Of a stretch of DNA of 64,000 nt, positions 22,864-33,008 are shown in pieces (position 1 is the stretch's first letter; each line of letters starts with the position of its first letter). The notes below the pieces were generated by a model. It saw nothing but the letters and a program-made list of their open reading frames with translations. It was not told where the DNA came from and made no database searches. The stretch comes from Rhipicephalus microplus. Taxonomy: Eukaryota; Arthropoda; Arachnida; Ixodida; Ixodidae. The translations under genes and the position numbers were made by a program. Location of the stretch: NCBI RefSeq assembly GCF_043290135.1, contig NC_134701.1, positions 98,262,202 to 98,326,201 on the forward strand. The letters run 5' to 3'.

Positions 22864-23372
22864 GTGGTCACTACCCAGCCCGTATCTGTCACAGTCACAC
22901 CCACCCCACTCAATAAGCCTCTCGCATACACATCGCAGCCCACCGCGGCGTCATCTTCGATCGGCCTATCAACCCCCTTCTTCTCGACGTCGAAGCAAGC
23001 AGCAACTTCGTCTTCGTCCAGCCTATCGAGTACCCTCGCTTCGACGTCACAGCGGACCAAGACTTCACAGTCAACCGCCCTCACAACCCCTCTCACCTCG
23101 ACAATGCCGCAGGCCATGACTGCACTTTCGACCGGCCTCAGAACTCCTCCCGCATCGACGTCGAAGCAAGCGACGGCTTCGCCTTCCAATGACCTTCCGA
23201 CTTCAACGGCAACCTCAAGTGGAACGAGTTTTGAGCACACACCGAAAGACCTGCCGTTTTCCACGCGATCCATGGCGCTTCGGAGCTAAGACTTGTCCAC
23301 AAGGTGTGCCACGGAGAGTTCGATGGCTAAGGAAAACTCGAAGTGCACTGTGTGCATCGACTCCAAAGATCC
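22864..23372 (+). pseudogene. Unknown LTR-borne protein, N-terminal part with five 19-residue Ser/Thr repeats
   Basis: I do not recognise this gene. The frame contains five exact-length 19-residue repeats (22930-23214; 57 bp each), each starting TS/TM with a Gln or Pro nearby and rich in Ser, Thr and Ala: TSQPTAASSSIGLSTPFFS is the first. This looks like a mucin-type, O-glycosylation-prone stalk. It is followed by a stop (TAA, 23287-23289), and then in the same frame by KENSKCTVCIDSKDP, where a Penelope-like element interrupts it at 23372. The frame resumes at 24032 in phase. An earlier stop (22813-22815) and the lack of a clear start leave the true N terminus unknown. The region lies between two LTRs and has no gag, protease or polymerase motif. 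Confidence 0.55.
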
Positions 23373-24031
23373 TATTTGCAAGTTTTTTCAGCGCGCGAGC
23401 ATAAAAAGAGGGGCAGGGTAGACAGAAAGAGCGCTGACTTCCAACTAACTTTATTTCACAAAGTGACAAGAATATACATGCCTAAAAAACAATGATTACA
23501 CAACATGAAGATAAGATACAAGCCATAATCAATGCGTCAGTATCAAAGCGCTTGTGACGGGTCCTCTTTTGCCTCAAAGCTCAGCCAGGTAATCGAGTTC
23601 TGCCTGTGATAAAGCAGCCGATGAGGTGCTTACACATTTATCACCTAGCAAGTGAATTTTTCGGCTTTACTAATTTCTCGGTAAGCTGATTCCTATGCCT
23701 TGCCAATATAGAGCACACTGATCAAAGAGGGGGGTCCACCCACAATTTCGGCAATGAATTGCAAGGTGCTCTTGTACAACACTGTGCACATTCTTTCGAT
23801 ATTCTCGGAGGCAGTCATTTATGCATCTGCTGGTTTGGACGACATAGACGTGCCCACACGTCAATGAAACCAAGTAGACGACTTCCACTGCGCATGTGAC
23901 ATAACGAGACATGTGCGCCACAGAGCACGAGGCAGAGTTTGCGCGAGGTGTAGTAACCCGTTCGCAAGACCTCTGCAATTTTTCCGGTGCATTTAGTAAT
24001 ATTTTATACGCACCAACTAGCACAAGATTCC
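23373..24031 (-). mobile_element. Penelope-like insertion (GIY-YIG end) with 13-bp target-site duplication
   Basis: ACTCCAAAGATCC flanks it on both sides (23360-23372 and 24032-24044), a perfect 13-bp target-site duplication. Inside, the minus strand encodes a degenerate tail of a Penelope-like protein: ILLNAPEKLQRSCERV, VVYLVSLTCGHVYVVQTSRC (the GIY-YIG core with Gly to Val change) and INDCLREYRKNVHSVVQEHL (24038-23670). The left edge TATTTGCAAG...CAGCGCGCG and the right edge ACGCACCAACTAGCACAAGA match the terminal motifs of the palindromic insertion at 26.97 kb. The insertion plus one duplication is 672 bp, a multiple of three, so the host frame is kept in phase across it by chance. Confidence 0.88.
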
Positions 24032-25086
24032 ACTCCAAAGATCCGGCTTCCTACTACCAGAGCTGCTGTTTGGCAAACACGTCTTACTTCCGTGACCAAG
24101 ACGACGAACACACGTACTATTCGTCGTGTGGCACCATGTACCCCCACGGCTTGCCTCACGAAGAACAACACGTGGAGCCCTACTTTTCGTTCTACATGCG
24201 CCTCAAGCCCGATCGTGGCGGTAGGATCTTGAGTTTATGCACGTTCAAGCCCAAGCAAATCAACAATTGGTACGATGAGCAGCAGCGCTACGATGAGCCA
24301 CACTATGAGCCAAACATGGACCTCATAAGCAACTACGACGCCACCAAATACCACAAGGAGATAGCGTCTGACGCTAGAGACCTGCGCTTCGTGTACGAGC
24401 ACTACACAGCACAGCTGCAGCAGTACGCCATGGGAATCATGCAGGGATTCGGCACAAACAACGACTCTCGCGAAGCGGAATGCCTTGTCATCAACATGTT
24501 ATCGGGAGGCTACGACAATGATGCCACCAGATACGCCACTATGGCTCAGAATCTCGCACTCGTAAACGTAGGCTTGTTGCACGCCGACGGCCGAGATGTC
24601 GTAACGAACACCGACAATGTGCTACTAACAACAGCGCACGTGCACGAACCTCTGCTGCCCTCAAAAGTTGCCGAGATTCACGCCCTTGGCGATGTCACTG
24701 CCCGATGGAACCAAAATCCTTTGGCATCGTCTTTATCCTTGTCAAGCGAAGAAGAATCGTCGCTGACCTTAGATTTTTCCTTCCGATAGGAAGCACCTGC
24801 GAGCCAGACACACAATCAAGACCACCTAACACTCGAAGTTGTCAAGCGGAGCTTATTAGCGCAGCATCTGCAGAGGTTTCATATAACACGCCAACATCAA
24901 CCCGAGGAAAATGCTGATTATCAAAAAGCCTTCAGAGTCTACAAGAGCAGAATAAAGTCAGACTCATCCTATTACAAGAAGAGACGCCAAAAGTGCGAAT
25001 GTTCCCTGTATGACCTGAAGATAGCCAACAACGTGACCACGAAGTATTTTGCAAATTATAGCGAGATTGGAGGACTTCCCCCGTAA
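24032..25086 (+). pseudogene. Unknown LTR-borne protein, C-terminal domain (one in-frame stop)
   Basis: I cannot assign this to a family. It continues the frame broken at 23372: ASYYQSCCLANTSYFRDQDD, then an acidic and aromatic region (YYSSCGTMYPHGLPHEEQHV, LKPDRGGRILSLCTFKPKQI, EPNMDLISNYDATKYHKEIA), LRFVYEHYTAQLQQYAMGIM, and CLVINMLSGGYDNDATRYAT. There are two clear Cys pairs. A TAG at 24787-24789 splits it; the same frame then stays open to TAA at 25084-25086 with a basic, Cys-containing tail (SYYKKRRQKCECSLYDLKIA). Long open frames on both sides of single stops suggest recent decay. The 3' LTR begins soon after. Candidates are a captured host secreted or membrane protein or an envelope-like product, but neither is supported by a motif. 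Confidence 0.55.
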
Positions 25087-25143
25087 GACAAACCACCGCC
25101 TCCACAAGCGTCACTGTCTCCCTAAAGCCTTCCGTCGTTGCCA

Positions 25144-25362
25144 TGTAACAACCCCTTTTCTATCGTTCGCATCTCGCTAGCCAGTGTCCGCTTGAACTTT
25201 TGCTGCTGTGCACGCGAACATTGCCGCGAGTTTCCCGGCCACGGGAGTGCGTTAAAAATAAACGAGGAAGAAGGGGCGGCGGTTGCTGGCTCGCTCAGTT
25301 GTTTCGTTCACCTTAAATGTAGCCAGACGATCGGGTACGGGTCTTCCTCTTCGTTGCTCACA
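25144..25362 (+). repeat. Right LTR of the non-autonomous LTR element
   Basis: Begins TGTAACA and ends TTGCTCACA, with an AATAAA signal in GTTAAAAATAAACGAGG (25250-25264). The last 100 bases match 22431-22529. The left edge is a proposal only, because no polypurine tract precedes it and the left LTR is too truncated to compare. Confidence 0.6.
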
Positions 25363-26957
25363 AGTGAACTCTTTGGCCAAACTCTTCCCAAGCTAGACTG
25401 CACCCACTTTGCTGCACCATGCTTTCTTTTCTGGTCTCTTTCTTACTCTCTCTCGTGACTTCATTTTTCTTTCTCAGAAACATCAGCAAAAGAGAGATCA
25501 TGGTTTGCAATCTATATATATAAACTCATAAGAGGTTCAGCAGTCAACATTATAATAAAAACAAACCGACAAGAATGCCAAATAAGGCTCGGACAACGTT
25601 ATCTAAGGCGATTTCGATATAAATGTGAAGAAGTTAAAGTCGGTGAAAAAAATGTCCAATGGTAATTTTACTTTTTTTCCCAATCATATCAGCATTACTC
25701 CGAATAACATCACCCATGGCATTGTTGTCAGATAGTTCTCACTAATAATGTTTCTAACAAAAATCTGAGCCAATAAAATTGACCTTCGTTTTTCAACAGT
25801 CCCCATAGTAACAGAGAGAAAGATTTGTAAATTGAAGGGCGTTTTTATAGAAGTAATAATAAACGATGTTTAACAACCCATAGCGCCACCAGGAGTAGCT
25901 TACAAGTTTACTACGCAGACAATTTTCAGCCTAATACTGAAAATCAGCGATTACGTATCGAATGTTGAAACATTAAGTACAAAATGGTCCGAAGGGCAGG
26001 TCAGTAAGTGTAGCTAAAGAAGAGACATGAGACGACGTCTCAAAAGTGGCTGATTGCATCGTGCAGATCTCAACACATTTAGATGCAATGCAGTTCTTTG
26101 ACTAGCCTTTGTAAGGGTACAAACACATTGCCACACGCCGCTCACCCCTCGCGAGACGTTGCTTTTCTCTCCCCCACGGAGCGTCGTGGAATTTCTGCCG
26201 CCGAACAAATCGCTCGCTGGGCTATTTTTGCCGCAGCCGCCGGCTACTGTTCAAGCAAACAACCAATGAGCGCCTGCGTTTCCTCCCTTTTTCCTCACAT
26301 CAGCGTCGCCTCCTCACCCGTGCCTTTTCCTCTCTGCGTCTTCCGGGAAGAAGACAAGCCGTGAGCCAGCAGTGTATGCGCACGCCTTGACATGTCCATT
26401 TTTGTCTCGCTGTTCTCGTGGCGCCGCCAAAATATGGACAGCGTGCCACTGGCTGCCGTGCAGTGGCGCCGACGGGCGGGACGCCGCCGCGGCATGCTTC
26501 CCGCCAGTGTGTTCATATTTTAACGCTATCCTTGCGTACAAACGTGCCGCGCGCCGCAGGTATGGACGCGGTGCCAAGTAGGGGACGCCGCAGCTGCACG
26601 CTGACGTCACGCTTCTCTTGCAGTGCACGCTGACGTCACTCTCTCCCTCGCCTGCCACGCGCTCGCCGCAGGCCCTGCAATTGCCGCCACGTCCCTTCCC
26701 CCGCAACACCTGCCCCATCCCACGACCGCTACATCAACAATCGCTGCTTCACGCGGAATATGCCTGACGCGCACGTAACACACGCGTTGAAACATGTATG
26801 TACAGAGGGGTTCACTGTTAATTGGAACACCGGAGCACGTGTCGTCTGCTCGGCGCCACCGCCGGCTGGCTGCAGCAATTAGTTCCGCGCAGGAGCAGTG
26901 AGTGCTGTGGGCGGTGCCCGTTTGTCTTTTACTAGAGTTGCGGCTGCGCACCAGATC
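25363..26957. other. AT-rich then CpG-rich intronic DNA, no gene seen
   Basis: 25363-26000 is AT-rich without motif. 26100-26900 is GC- and CpG-rich, with CTGCACGCTGACGTCACGCT-like blocks repeated once (about 26594 and 26622). No splice-bounded exon or element domain was found. Confidence 0.4.
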
Positions 26958-26969
26958 ATCGTGAAGCCC

Positions 26970-27141
26970 ACAAGAGTGGAAGCTTGGGCTAGTTGGTGCG
27001 TATTCATATTTGCAAGGTGTTTCAGCGCGCGAACAAAGGAAAAAAGGACAGGGTAGACAGAAAGAGCGCTGCAGCGCTCTTTCTGTCTACCCTGTCCTTT
27101 TTTCCTTTGTTCGCGCGCTGAAACACCTTGCAAATATGAAG
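26970..27141. mobile_element. Minimal Penelope-like terminal insertion: 138-bp perfect palindrome with 12-bp target-site duplication
   Basis: 27003-27071 and 27072-27140 are exact reverse complements (69 bp each, no spacer, centre AGCGCTG/CAGCGCT). Each arm carries TTTGCAAGGTGTTTCAGCGC and GGGTAGACAGAAAGAGCGCT, which also form the edge of the Penelope-like insertion at 23373-23445. To the left, AGCTTGGGCTAGTTGGTGCG is the terminal extension seen in the other Penelope-like copies. ATCGTGAAGCCC occurs at 26958-26969 and 27142-27153 as a 12-bp direct repeat, so the piece moved as one unit. It encodes nothing; the short mirrored frames in each arm are an artefact of the palindrome. Confidence 0.85.
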
Positions 27142-27153
27142 ATCGTGAAGCCC

Positions 27154-27664
27154 TTCGTCCCGCTCATTGAAATTTGTCCGCATAGTGCATGGTCATGCTC
27201 ACTTAGAAAGCTTTGGCAAAGCTTAAAAGAAATTAGTTTATGTGAAATAGTACCTGACTGATATTTTTGGTGGTTAAACAAGCATGACTTGTTTTCTTGT
27301 GAAGTGCGCATTTCATGCGCACTGATCCAGAATAAAGCTGCTGCAGTTCGTAAGCTGAAGGACAAATTTACAAGCGCCTTTAACTGGCGCCACCAGAAAG
27401 CTTTCTCGAGCGGGCCATTCTTTATCTAACGAGAAGGCGACCGAAAGACGGTGATCCCGTTGATGTGTCAGGTGACATTTATCTGGTTATAGACCATTCC
27501 CATCATTTTCCTTTCAGCTTGAGATAAAGCAACTATTTTCAATGTTTTGTTAATTCGGGCGCACTTCACGATGAGCTGAAGCGCGGCCGCAAATTTATAG
27601 CAGACGACAAACAAGCGCCGCCCACAGTGCGAACTGCTCCTACGCAATACGCCAGCGGGCCACA
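27154..27664. other. Intronic DNA, nothing recognised
   Basis: No motif is seen before the Ty3/gypsy integrase fragment to the right. Confidence 0.4.
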
Positions 27665-28480
27665 GCTGGATCGTCACAGCCGTCAGCCACTTCACGCGGT
27701 ACGCGGAGACCGCTCTTCTACGCACTAGCTCTGCCTCAAACGTTGCCGCCTTCTTTTTAGAAGCCGTTGTGTTGCGTCATGGTGCACCTCGCGCGTTGTT
27801 GAGTCACCAAGGCAAGGCCTTCCTGTCCACAATTCGTGACGACGAAATTCAAAAAACTTGTGGCACAGTTCATAAGACCACATGCGTTTACCACCCGCAG
27901 AAAAATGGCCTGACAGAACAATTCTACCGGACTCTAATCGATATGATATCCATGTACACCGGGCCGAACCACGATAAGTTGTACAAAATCTTGTCATTCG
28001 TAATGTTTGCACACAACACCTATGTTCAACAAACCTCCGTGTAATCGGTTTTTTCCTCGTCTACGGTCGTGCGCAGGCATTTACCATTGACGCCCCTTTC
28101 GTCAATGTTACGCCAAAAACGTCCATGACTACGCCCGAACATTTCGTCTTCAGGCTCGCTGACACATGGCAACGTGCTCAACTCAACACGGAGGCCAGTC
28201 AACAAGACCGCAAGCAACGCTATGACAGCTTTCATCGTGATGTCACCTTCCGTCCTGGAAATGAAGTACTACTTTAGACACCTGTTTGTACACCCGGATT
28301 GTGTGAAAAGTTTCAGTAACTCTTTCTCGGACTTTACTATGTTTGTGAACCGGCATCTCCTCTAAATTACCTTGTCACTCCCGTCGAGGATTTCTCGGAC
28401 CGTCATTACCGTGCCTCCGAAATGGTCCACGTTTCACGTCTTAAACCCTTTGTTTGCCGTAACTTTCCCTAAGTCTCAGC
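27665..28480 (+). pseudogene. Ty3/gypsy integrase fragment (catalytic core to C-terminal domain)
   Basis: In shifting frames the strand reads WIVTAVSHFTRYAETALLRT, EAVVLRHGAPRALLSHQGKA, TCVYHPQKNGLTEQFYRTLI and FVMFAHNTYVQQTS, which is the integrase core of Ty3/gypsy elements; the open part is 27769-28044. The second catalytic Asp, normally in LLSD, is replaced (LLSHQGKAF), while the Glu of NGLTEQ is kept. The C-terminal region follows (RPGNEVLL, HVSRLKPFVC) to about 28480. It is truncated at both ends: no zinc-binding HHCC domain, polymerase or LTR is attached. In an intact element integrase inserts the cDNA into the genome. Confidence 0.85.
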
Positions 28481-28646
28481 CGGGCCGGTCACTCATGCGC
28501 GCGGAAAAATAAGTGTGAGCATTATTCATGTGTCCCATCTTTTAATCTACACATATCCATCATCACCAGTCCATTTCAAGTTGTGGGGTATACTCGACAC
28601 AATAAAAAAGAGTTTTGAGGGTCCTGGATGCCACCTTACAATACAT

Positions 28647-28887
28647 TGATTGATTGATATGTGGAGTTTAACGTCCCAAAACCACTATATTATTATGAGA
28701 GACGCCGTAGTGGAGGGCTCCGGAAATTTAGACCACCTGGGGTTCTTTAACGTGCACCCAAATCTGAGCACACGGGCCTACAACATTTCCGCCTCCATCG
28801 GAAATGCAGCCGCCGCAGCCGGGATTTGAACCCGCGCCCTGCGGGTCAGCAGCCGAGTACCTTAGCCACTAGACCACCGCGGCGGGG
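28647..28887 (-). repeat. Ruka-like tRNA-derived SINE, copy 2 (full length, 15-bp target-site duplication)
   Basis: CACCTTACAATACAT is repeated exactly at 28632-28646 and 28888-28902. On the minus strand the element begins CCCCGCCGCGGTGGTCTAGTGG (A-box region), has GGTTCAAATCC as B box (28832-28822) and ends in the (ATCA)n tail. It is a complete and relatively young insertion. Polymerase III transcription is inferred from the boxes. Confidence 0.93.
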
Positions 28888-28939
28888 CACCTTACAATAC
28901 ATACATATAACCGACGAGTGAGGTAGGTTTTTTCCCCAC

Positions 28940-30360
28940 TCGCGAAAGAGACGGTACGCCAGCTCACGACTATTTTCTGCCACGTCAAAGCCGGCGACAA
29001 CGAGGTAGTGGACGCCCACTCACGGAATGATGTAAACGCTATCATGCCCACAATACAGGTTGATTTTCCCACTTTGGCAGCCACTCACCGTGACGATGAC
29101 GAAGTGAAACGCCTGTTGACTGCGACCACTGCCCTATATCTTGAGTGGATATTAGTTCCTGGATACGATGACAAGGTTTGCTTCAACACAAGGGCCAGTA
29201 AAACTCGACCATTTGTGCCCGCGAGCCTGCGTCGGCAGGTGTTCGAGTCCTTGCACAGACTGTCTCATCTGGGTATTAGAACCACCCAATGACAAGTGAC
29301 GGCAAGATTTCTCTAGCCTGGCCTAAATGGGAACGTCCGACGCCGGGCACGTGAATGTGTAGCTTGCCAGGGCTCCAAGATACAACGCCGTACCTCGAAG
29401 GCGCTGGGAACACTCCCATCTAGATTCTCGCTTTGATCAGGTCCACCTGGACATCGTTGGCCCCCTGCCACCCTGCCACAGAAAGGCTTACATGCTGACC
29501 TTTGTCGACAGGTTCACTCGCTGGGCGGAGGCCATCCCTATCGCGTACGTCACTGCCGAGACGGTTGCGAGTGATTTCCTGTACCACTGGGTAGCGCGTT
29601 TTGCAGTGCCTTCCACGATAACAACAGCTTGCTCCCGACAATTTGAATAATCCCTTTTCACCTCCATGAGCCAGCTCATCAGCATCTCACACATTCGTAC
29701 GCTGGCGTACCACCCCATGAGCAACGGCATGGTGGAGTGCTTTCACCACCGGCTCAAGGATGCGTTCACGGCAACCGAGGAAGACAACTGGGACGAGGCT
29801 CTCCTACTCGTTCCTATGGGTATGAGGTCCACCTTGAAAGAGGCATTGGCTGCAGTGCCACTGAGCTTGTCTACGGCACGACACTCAGGCTTCCGAAAGA
29901 GCTCTTTGCGCACAGATCAGATGCCTCCATATCTTGCAGTGACTATGCATTTCACCCGCGTAACGTCATGAGCAAACTGCGTGCGGTACTTCCACGGCCT
30001 CCATGTGGTACACGTCGACCCACAGCTCGCATTGTGCCAGTATGTGTCCGTACGAAATTACGTGGCCCGGTGAGCTCTTCAGTTACCCTATAGCAGTTCC
30101 TCCACCGTGGCAACAAACAATACACAATCAGGAGAAGCGGCCGTCAGGAGGTTGTGTTGTTGGACCGCGTCAAGTCAGCACGCATGAACCATGACGACAC
30201 CGTGTTGCCTCCGCTAAGGGAATCATCGCCAGGACTCCAGATCCAATACCAGCCCAAGTCTGCAAGGTGCCCTCCCGCCTTGCGCACAGCGGGCGTCTAT
30301 CAAGAACACCCACTCGCCTGGACCTGTAACTCCGTTCGGCAACTCACTAAGACGGGAGCA
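28940..30360 (+). pseudogene. Ty3/gypsy pol 3' half: end of RNase H and integrase (broken)
   Basis: Starts with the RNase H tail (RQLTTIFCHVKAGDNEVVDA, cf. ADALSR). Integrase follows: the zinc-binding HRLSHLGIRTT...C-x2-C (29250-29375), LDQVHLDIVGPLPPCHRKAY with the first catalytic Asp, TITTACSRQFE where the second catalytic Asp (normally TTDRGRQFE) is Ala, and HPMSNGMVECFHHRL with the Glu. Stops after RTTQ (29290) and RQFE (29647) break the frame, and the C-terminal domain is decayed. The 5' half of the element is missing. It ends just before an LTR at 30362, giving the correct order for a plus-strand element. Confidence 0.87.
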
Positions 30361-30361
30361 C

Positions 30362-30502
30362 TGTGGAGGGCCAAGCCGTGAGGCCGCGCTACCTTCCGAT
30401 GCTTTCCGGAACCCCCAGGGAACCTGAATAAAACCAGGTAGTGTTTGGGATTCATGCCGCGTAGTCGTGTCTACTTCTCCCGCGTGTACACCCGTCCCAA
30501 CA
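30362..30502 (+). repeat. 3' LTR of the Ty3/gypsy fragment
   Basis: Starts TGTGGAGGGCC after a purine-rich AAGACGGGAGCAC, contains GAATAAAACC, and ends CGTCCCAACA. At about 141 bp it is short but typical for small tick Ty3/gypsy LTRs. No partner LTR is in the window. Confidence 0.65.
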
Positions 30503-30694
30503 ATAGCATACGAAAGACCGGACCACTAATGTGTGCCGCGATTACAACCGAGATTTTAAGGCGATGAACATGCTGTAAGGTAGGGTTGAGGGCGTAGTAA
30601 TGACAGACACAAAGGCAACATTTATTTTAACATTTCGACAAAAGCACCGCACTGACAGCAAAACCGGAAGCGCGTGCTGTTCCTGTTTACCCAC

Positions 30695-30820
30695 CTCAAG
30701 CTCGACGAAGTCGCCGAGTCCTTCCACAGTGTCCACGTGCACTCTCGTCTGGTCCACCAGGAAGAGGTGTCGCTTTTTTTTCACTATGCCACGCACGCCC
30801 ATGCTTCGTGACAGCATCCT
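30695..30820 (-). CDS. CYTH-domain protein, internal exon
   Basis: This 126-base exon encodes 42 residues with no stop: RMLSRSMGVRGIVKKKRHLF, LVDQTRVHVDTVEGLGDFVE, LE. It is bounded by an acceptor (TTGTTCCATGCAG) and a consensus donor (GAG|GTGGGTAAAC), both in phase 0. The pattern ALGVRG-VV-KKR-LYLVGQTR-HLD-VEGLG-F-ELE is the hallmark of CyaB-like CYTH domains; the basic residues and TRVHVD line the triphosphate tunnel, and the ELE acidic pair is part of the metal site. VDQTR replaces the more usual VGQTR. It joins upstream to 60542-60652 and downstream to 10629-10769. The polypyrimidine tract is weak. Intactness argues for a live gene. The protein is expected to be cytosolic, and its substrate is unknown. 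Confidence 0.9.
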
Positions 30821-32386
30821 CTGCATGGAACAATCCCAATGACTGTACGCGCACTTCAACGCGTTAATCATTATTATCATCCCCTGTCATCGTAACCAAC
30901 GCCTTCATCACTAACCTAACGCCTTAATCATCAGTGCACCTTGATTATTCACGAGGCCTTCGTTATCTAGCGCCTGCACATGGACTGCGAGATTACGCGC
31001 ATGCGGGTGTCACACCGGCCATCCCAATTGCACGGAGAGAGTGCAATCACAGAACACCTGTACTACCACCTAGAGAATGGAAACTGCACCTGTGACAGTG
31101 TAACGAAAAGAACGATAGCAACGGCATTGTGGACTAAATTATTCCGCCACGAGATGCCAGTATTAAAGAAATATGCTCATATTTAAGCTAAAACAATATG
31201 TATGCTGTATTGCTGGCGGGTGCGGGTGGTCGGTGTGCAAAAATGAGGTTGTTGGCATTTATTTATATGCTGTTGCGGGATAGCATTCGCACACACGGCA
31301 GCTTAACGCTGCTATGAATACACACGCTGTGTCAGTGCAGGTGATTTAGAGTCCCGTTAACCTGCAAAAAAGACGTCAAGCAAGTGAGCTTACGTTTTTT
31401 ATTGGCAAACGTGAATGGCGGAGTATACAATTAAACAGTAACACTGCCACTCACAGGCTTGAAGGATAAATAATAAAACATAAATAGGCATTTTTTGATA
31501 AAATTGCCTGCTTAAATTGAGTAACTTTTTGTCTTGGCTCGTTCTGCATCCCTGTTATACGTATAGTACGCGGAACGAAGCGCCAGACAACGATATTTAC
31601 GCTGGGCGACCCTTGCGCAGTACTTGCATACCGTGCTGCCCGGTGTCTCTCTTCCCACACAAGTGCGTTTAGGATTATAGCTGTAACAAATAAGCAGCTT
31701 CAAAACTGTGCTCCAAAGATGGAGTGTCAGATTATCCTGAGCCAAAATGTTATATTTTGGCAAATTGGCGAGAGGCACATGGCGTTGGTAAAAAAAAGCC
31801 ACGTTGTTATGCTAGATATTCCAGAAATAACGTGTTCTCGCTACTATGGTTCACATTCCCCTTTTCTTGCCTGTGCGTCCGATGGTGTTGTGACGAATTC
31901 CGACCAACCAGCTCCACTTTCAGTTGTGCCAAGCTCGTACATCTGGCAAAAAATTTACCGCCTCACGCCTAAAAAGAACCTTAGTTCTAATGTTTTTAAA
32001 GAGGTAATAGCTGAAACACATTTCAACTGAGTAACAGTTGGCGGAAATGACTAGCCTTAGCCTGAGTCAGACATTTCAACAAGTGACAATTTTCGTTAAG
32101 CTTGTTATGGAATGGAAGTTTAGACCTGCCCTAGCTGGGTCATTGTTGATCAGCTGGCACAAGAAATAGAGGATGCATGTGGGTGTTCCTGAAAGCACTG
32201 ATTTGTAAATAGAAATGATGAACCAGATAGTAACACTCCTAATACACTGCACATGACATATGCCCATACAATAGGGACATAAAGAACCCTAGACAGCTAC
32301 GAAGTGCTAGAATTCATGGCCGCAATGTTGGAGAATTGGGCAGCGAGTAACCATTGCTGTCAAATTGACATTATCACCTTTTATAC
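30821..32386. other. Intron of the CYTH gene, no gene recognised
   Basis: The intron seen here continues to 60541 (29,721 bp). Short open frames at 30980-31186 and 31719-32030 have no motif or coding signature. Confidence 0.45.
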
Positions 32387-32501
32387 GAGGGTTATTCATT
32401 AAAGTCAGCCGTTTCCCAACACGTCAGGATAGACATATGCCCGCACAGCATCATCTGTTATTTTCTCCACAGAAATACTGAAGTTACTGCTCTGGCTTAG
32501 T

Positions 32502-33008
32502 ATCAACATATTTGATTGATTTGTGGGGTTTAACGTTCCAAAACCACCATTTGATTATGAGAGACGCCATAGTGGAGGGCTCCGGAAATTTTGACCACCT
32601 GGGGTTCTTTAACGTGCACCCAAATCTGAGTACACGGGCCTACAACCTTTCCGCCTCCATCGGAAATGCAGCCGCCGCAGCCAGGAATCGAATTCGCGAC
32701 CTGCGGATCAGCAGCCGAGTACCTTAGCCACTAGACCACCACGGCGGGGTATCAACATATTTGCACAGCGCAAGACTACGAGTGGTTACGACGTAACTAC
32801 AGAAGAAAAATGACAGAAATGACAAATTGCGCAGTGATGTTCTGTCACGAGTATATATTTCCAGCGTTTTCGCTAATGAAATTTCAGTTGAAGTAAGCGC
32901 TCTTTTTGTCCTTATTTCTTCTGTAGTTACGTCATAGCTACTCGTAGTCTTGCGCTGTGCAAATATGTTGATTCCCAATCACCAGCTAGCTCAAGCATCA
33001 GTCTTATA
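32502..33008 (-). mobile_element. Short Penelope-like element with 58-bp inverted repeats, inside the mariner
   Basis: TGGCTTAGT at 32493-32501 and 33009-33017 is the 9-bp target-site duplication. The inverted arms are 32751-32808 and 32918-32975 (about 55 of 58 positions match) around some 110 bp of 3' untranslated sequence also seen at 11791-11880. The right side carries the terminal extension (AATCACCAGCTAGCTCAAGC). No coding sequence remains. A Ruka-like SINE has inserted into its left arm. Confidence 0.85.
32515..32749 (-). repeat. Ruka-like tRNA-derived SINE, copy 3 (nested)
   Basis: TATCAACATATTTG occurs at 32501-32514 and 32750-32763 as target-site duplication, placing this insertion inside the terminal repeat of the Penelope-like element. 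The body matches copy 2 closely; the B box region reads CGAATTCGATTCC on the minus strand. Confidence 0.92.

Noticed and set aside
22781..23119. Second Ser/Pro-rich frame overlapping the mucin-like repeats
   Set aside because: Out of phase with the frame that continues across the Penelope-like insertion; openness follows from the 57-bp repeat composition.
26100..26900. CpG-rich block as a possible promoter island
   Set aside because: No exon, TATA/Inr arrangement or downstream gene; it sits inside an intron and could be a repeat.
27010..27140. Two identical short frames facing each other
   Set aside because: They are the two arms of the palindrome read on opposite strands, not genes.
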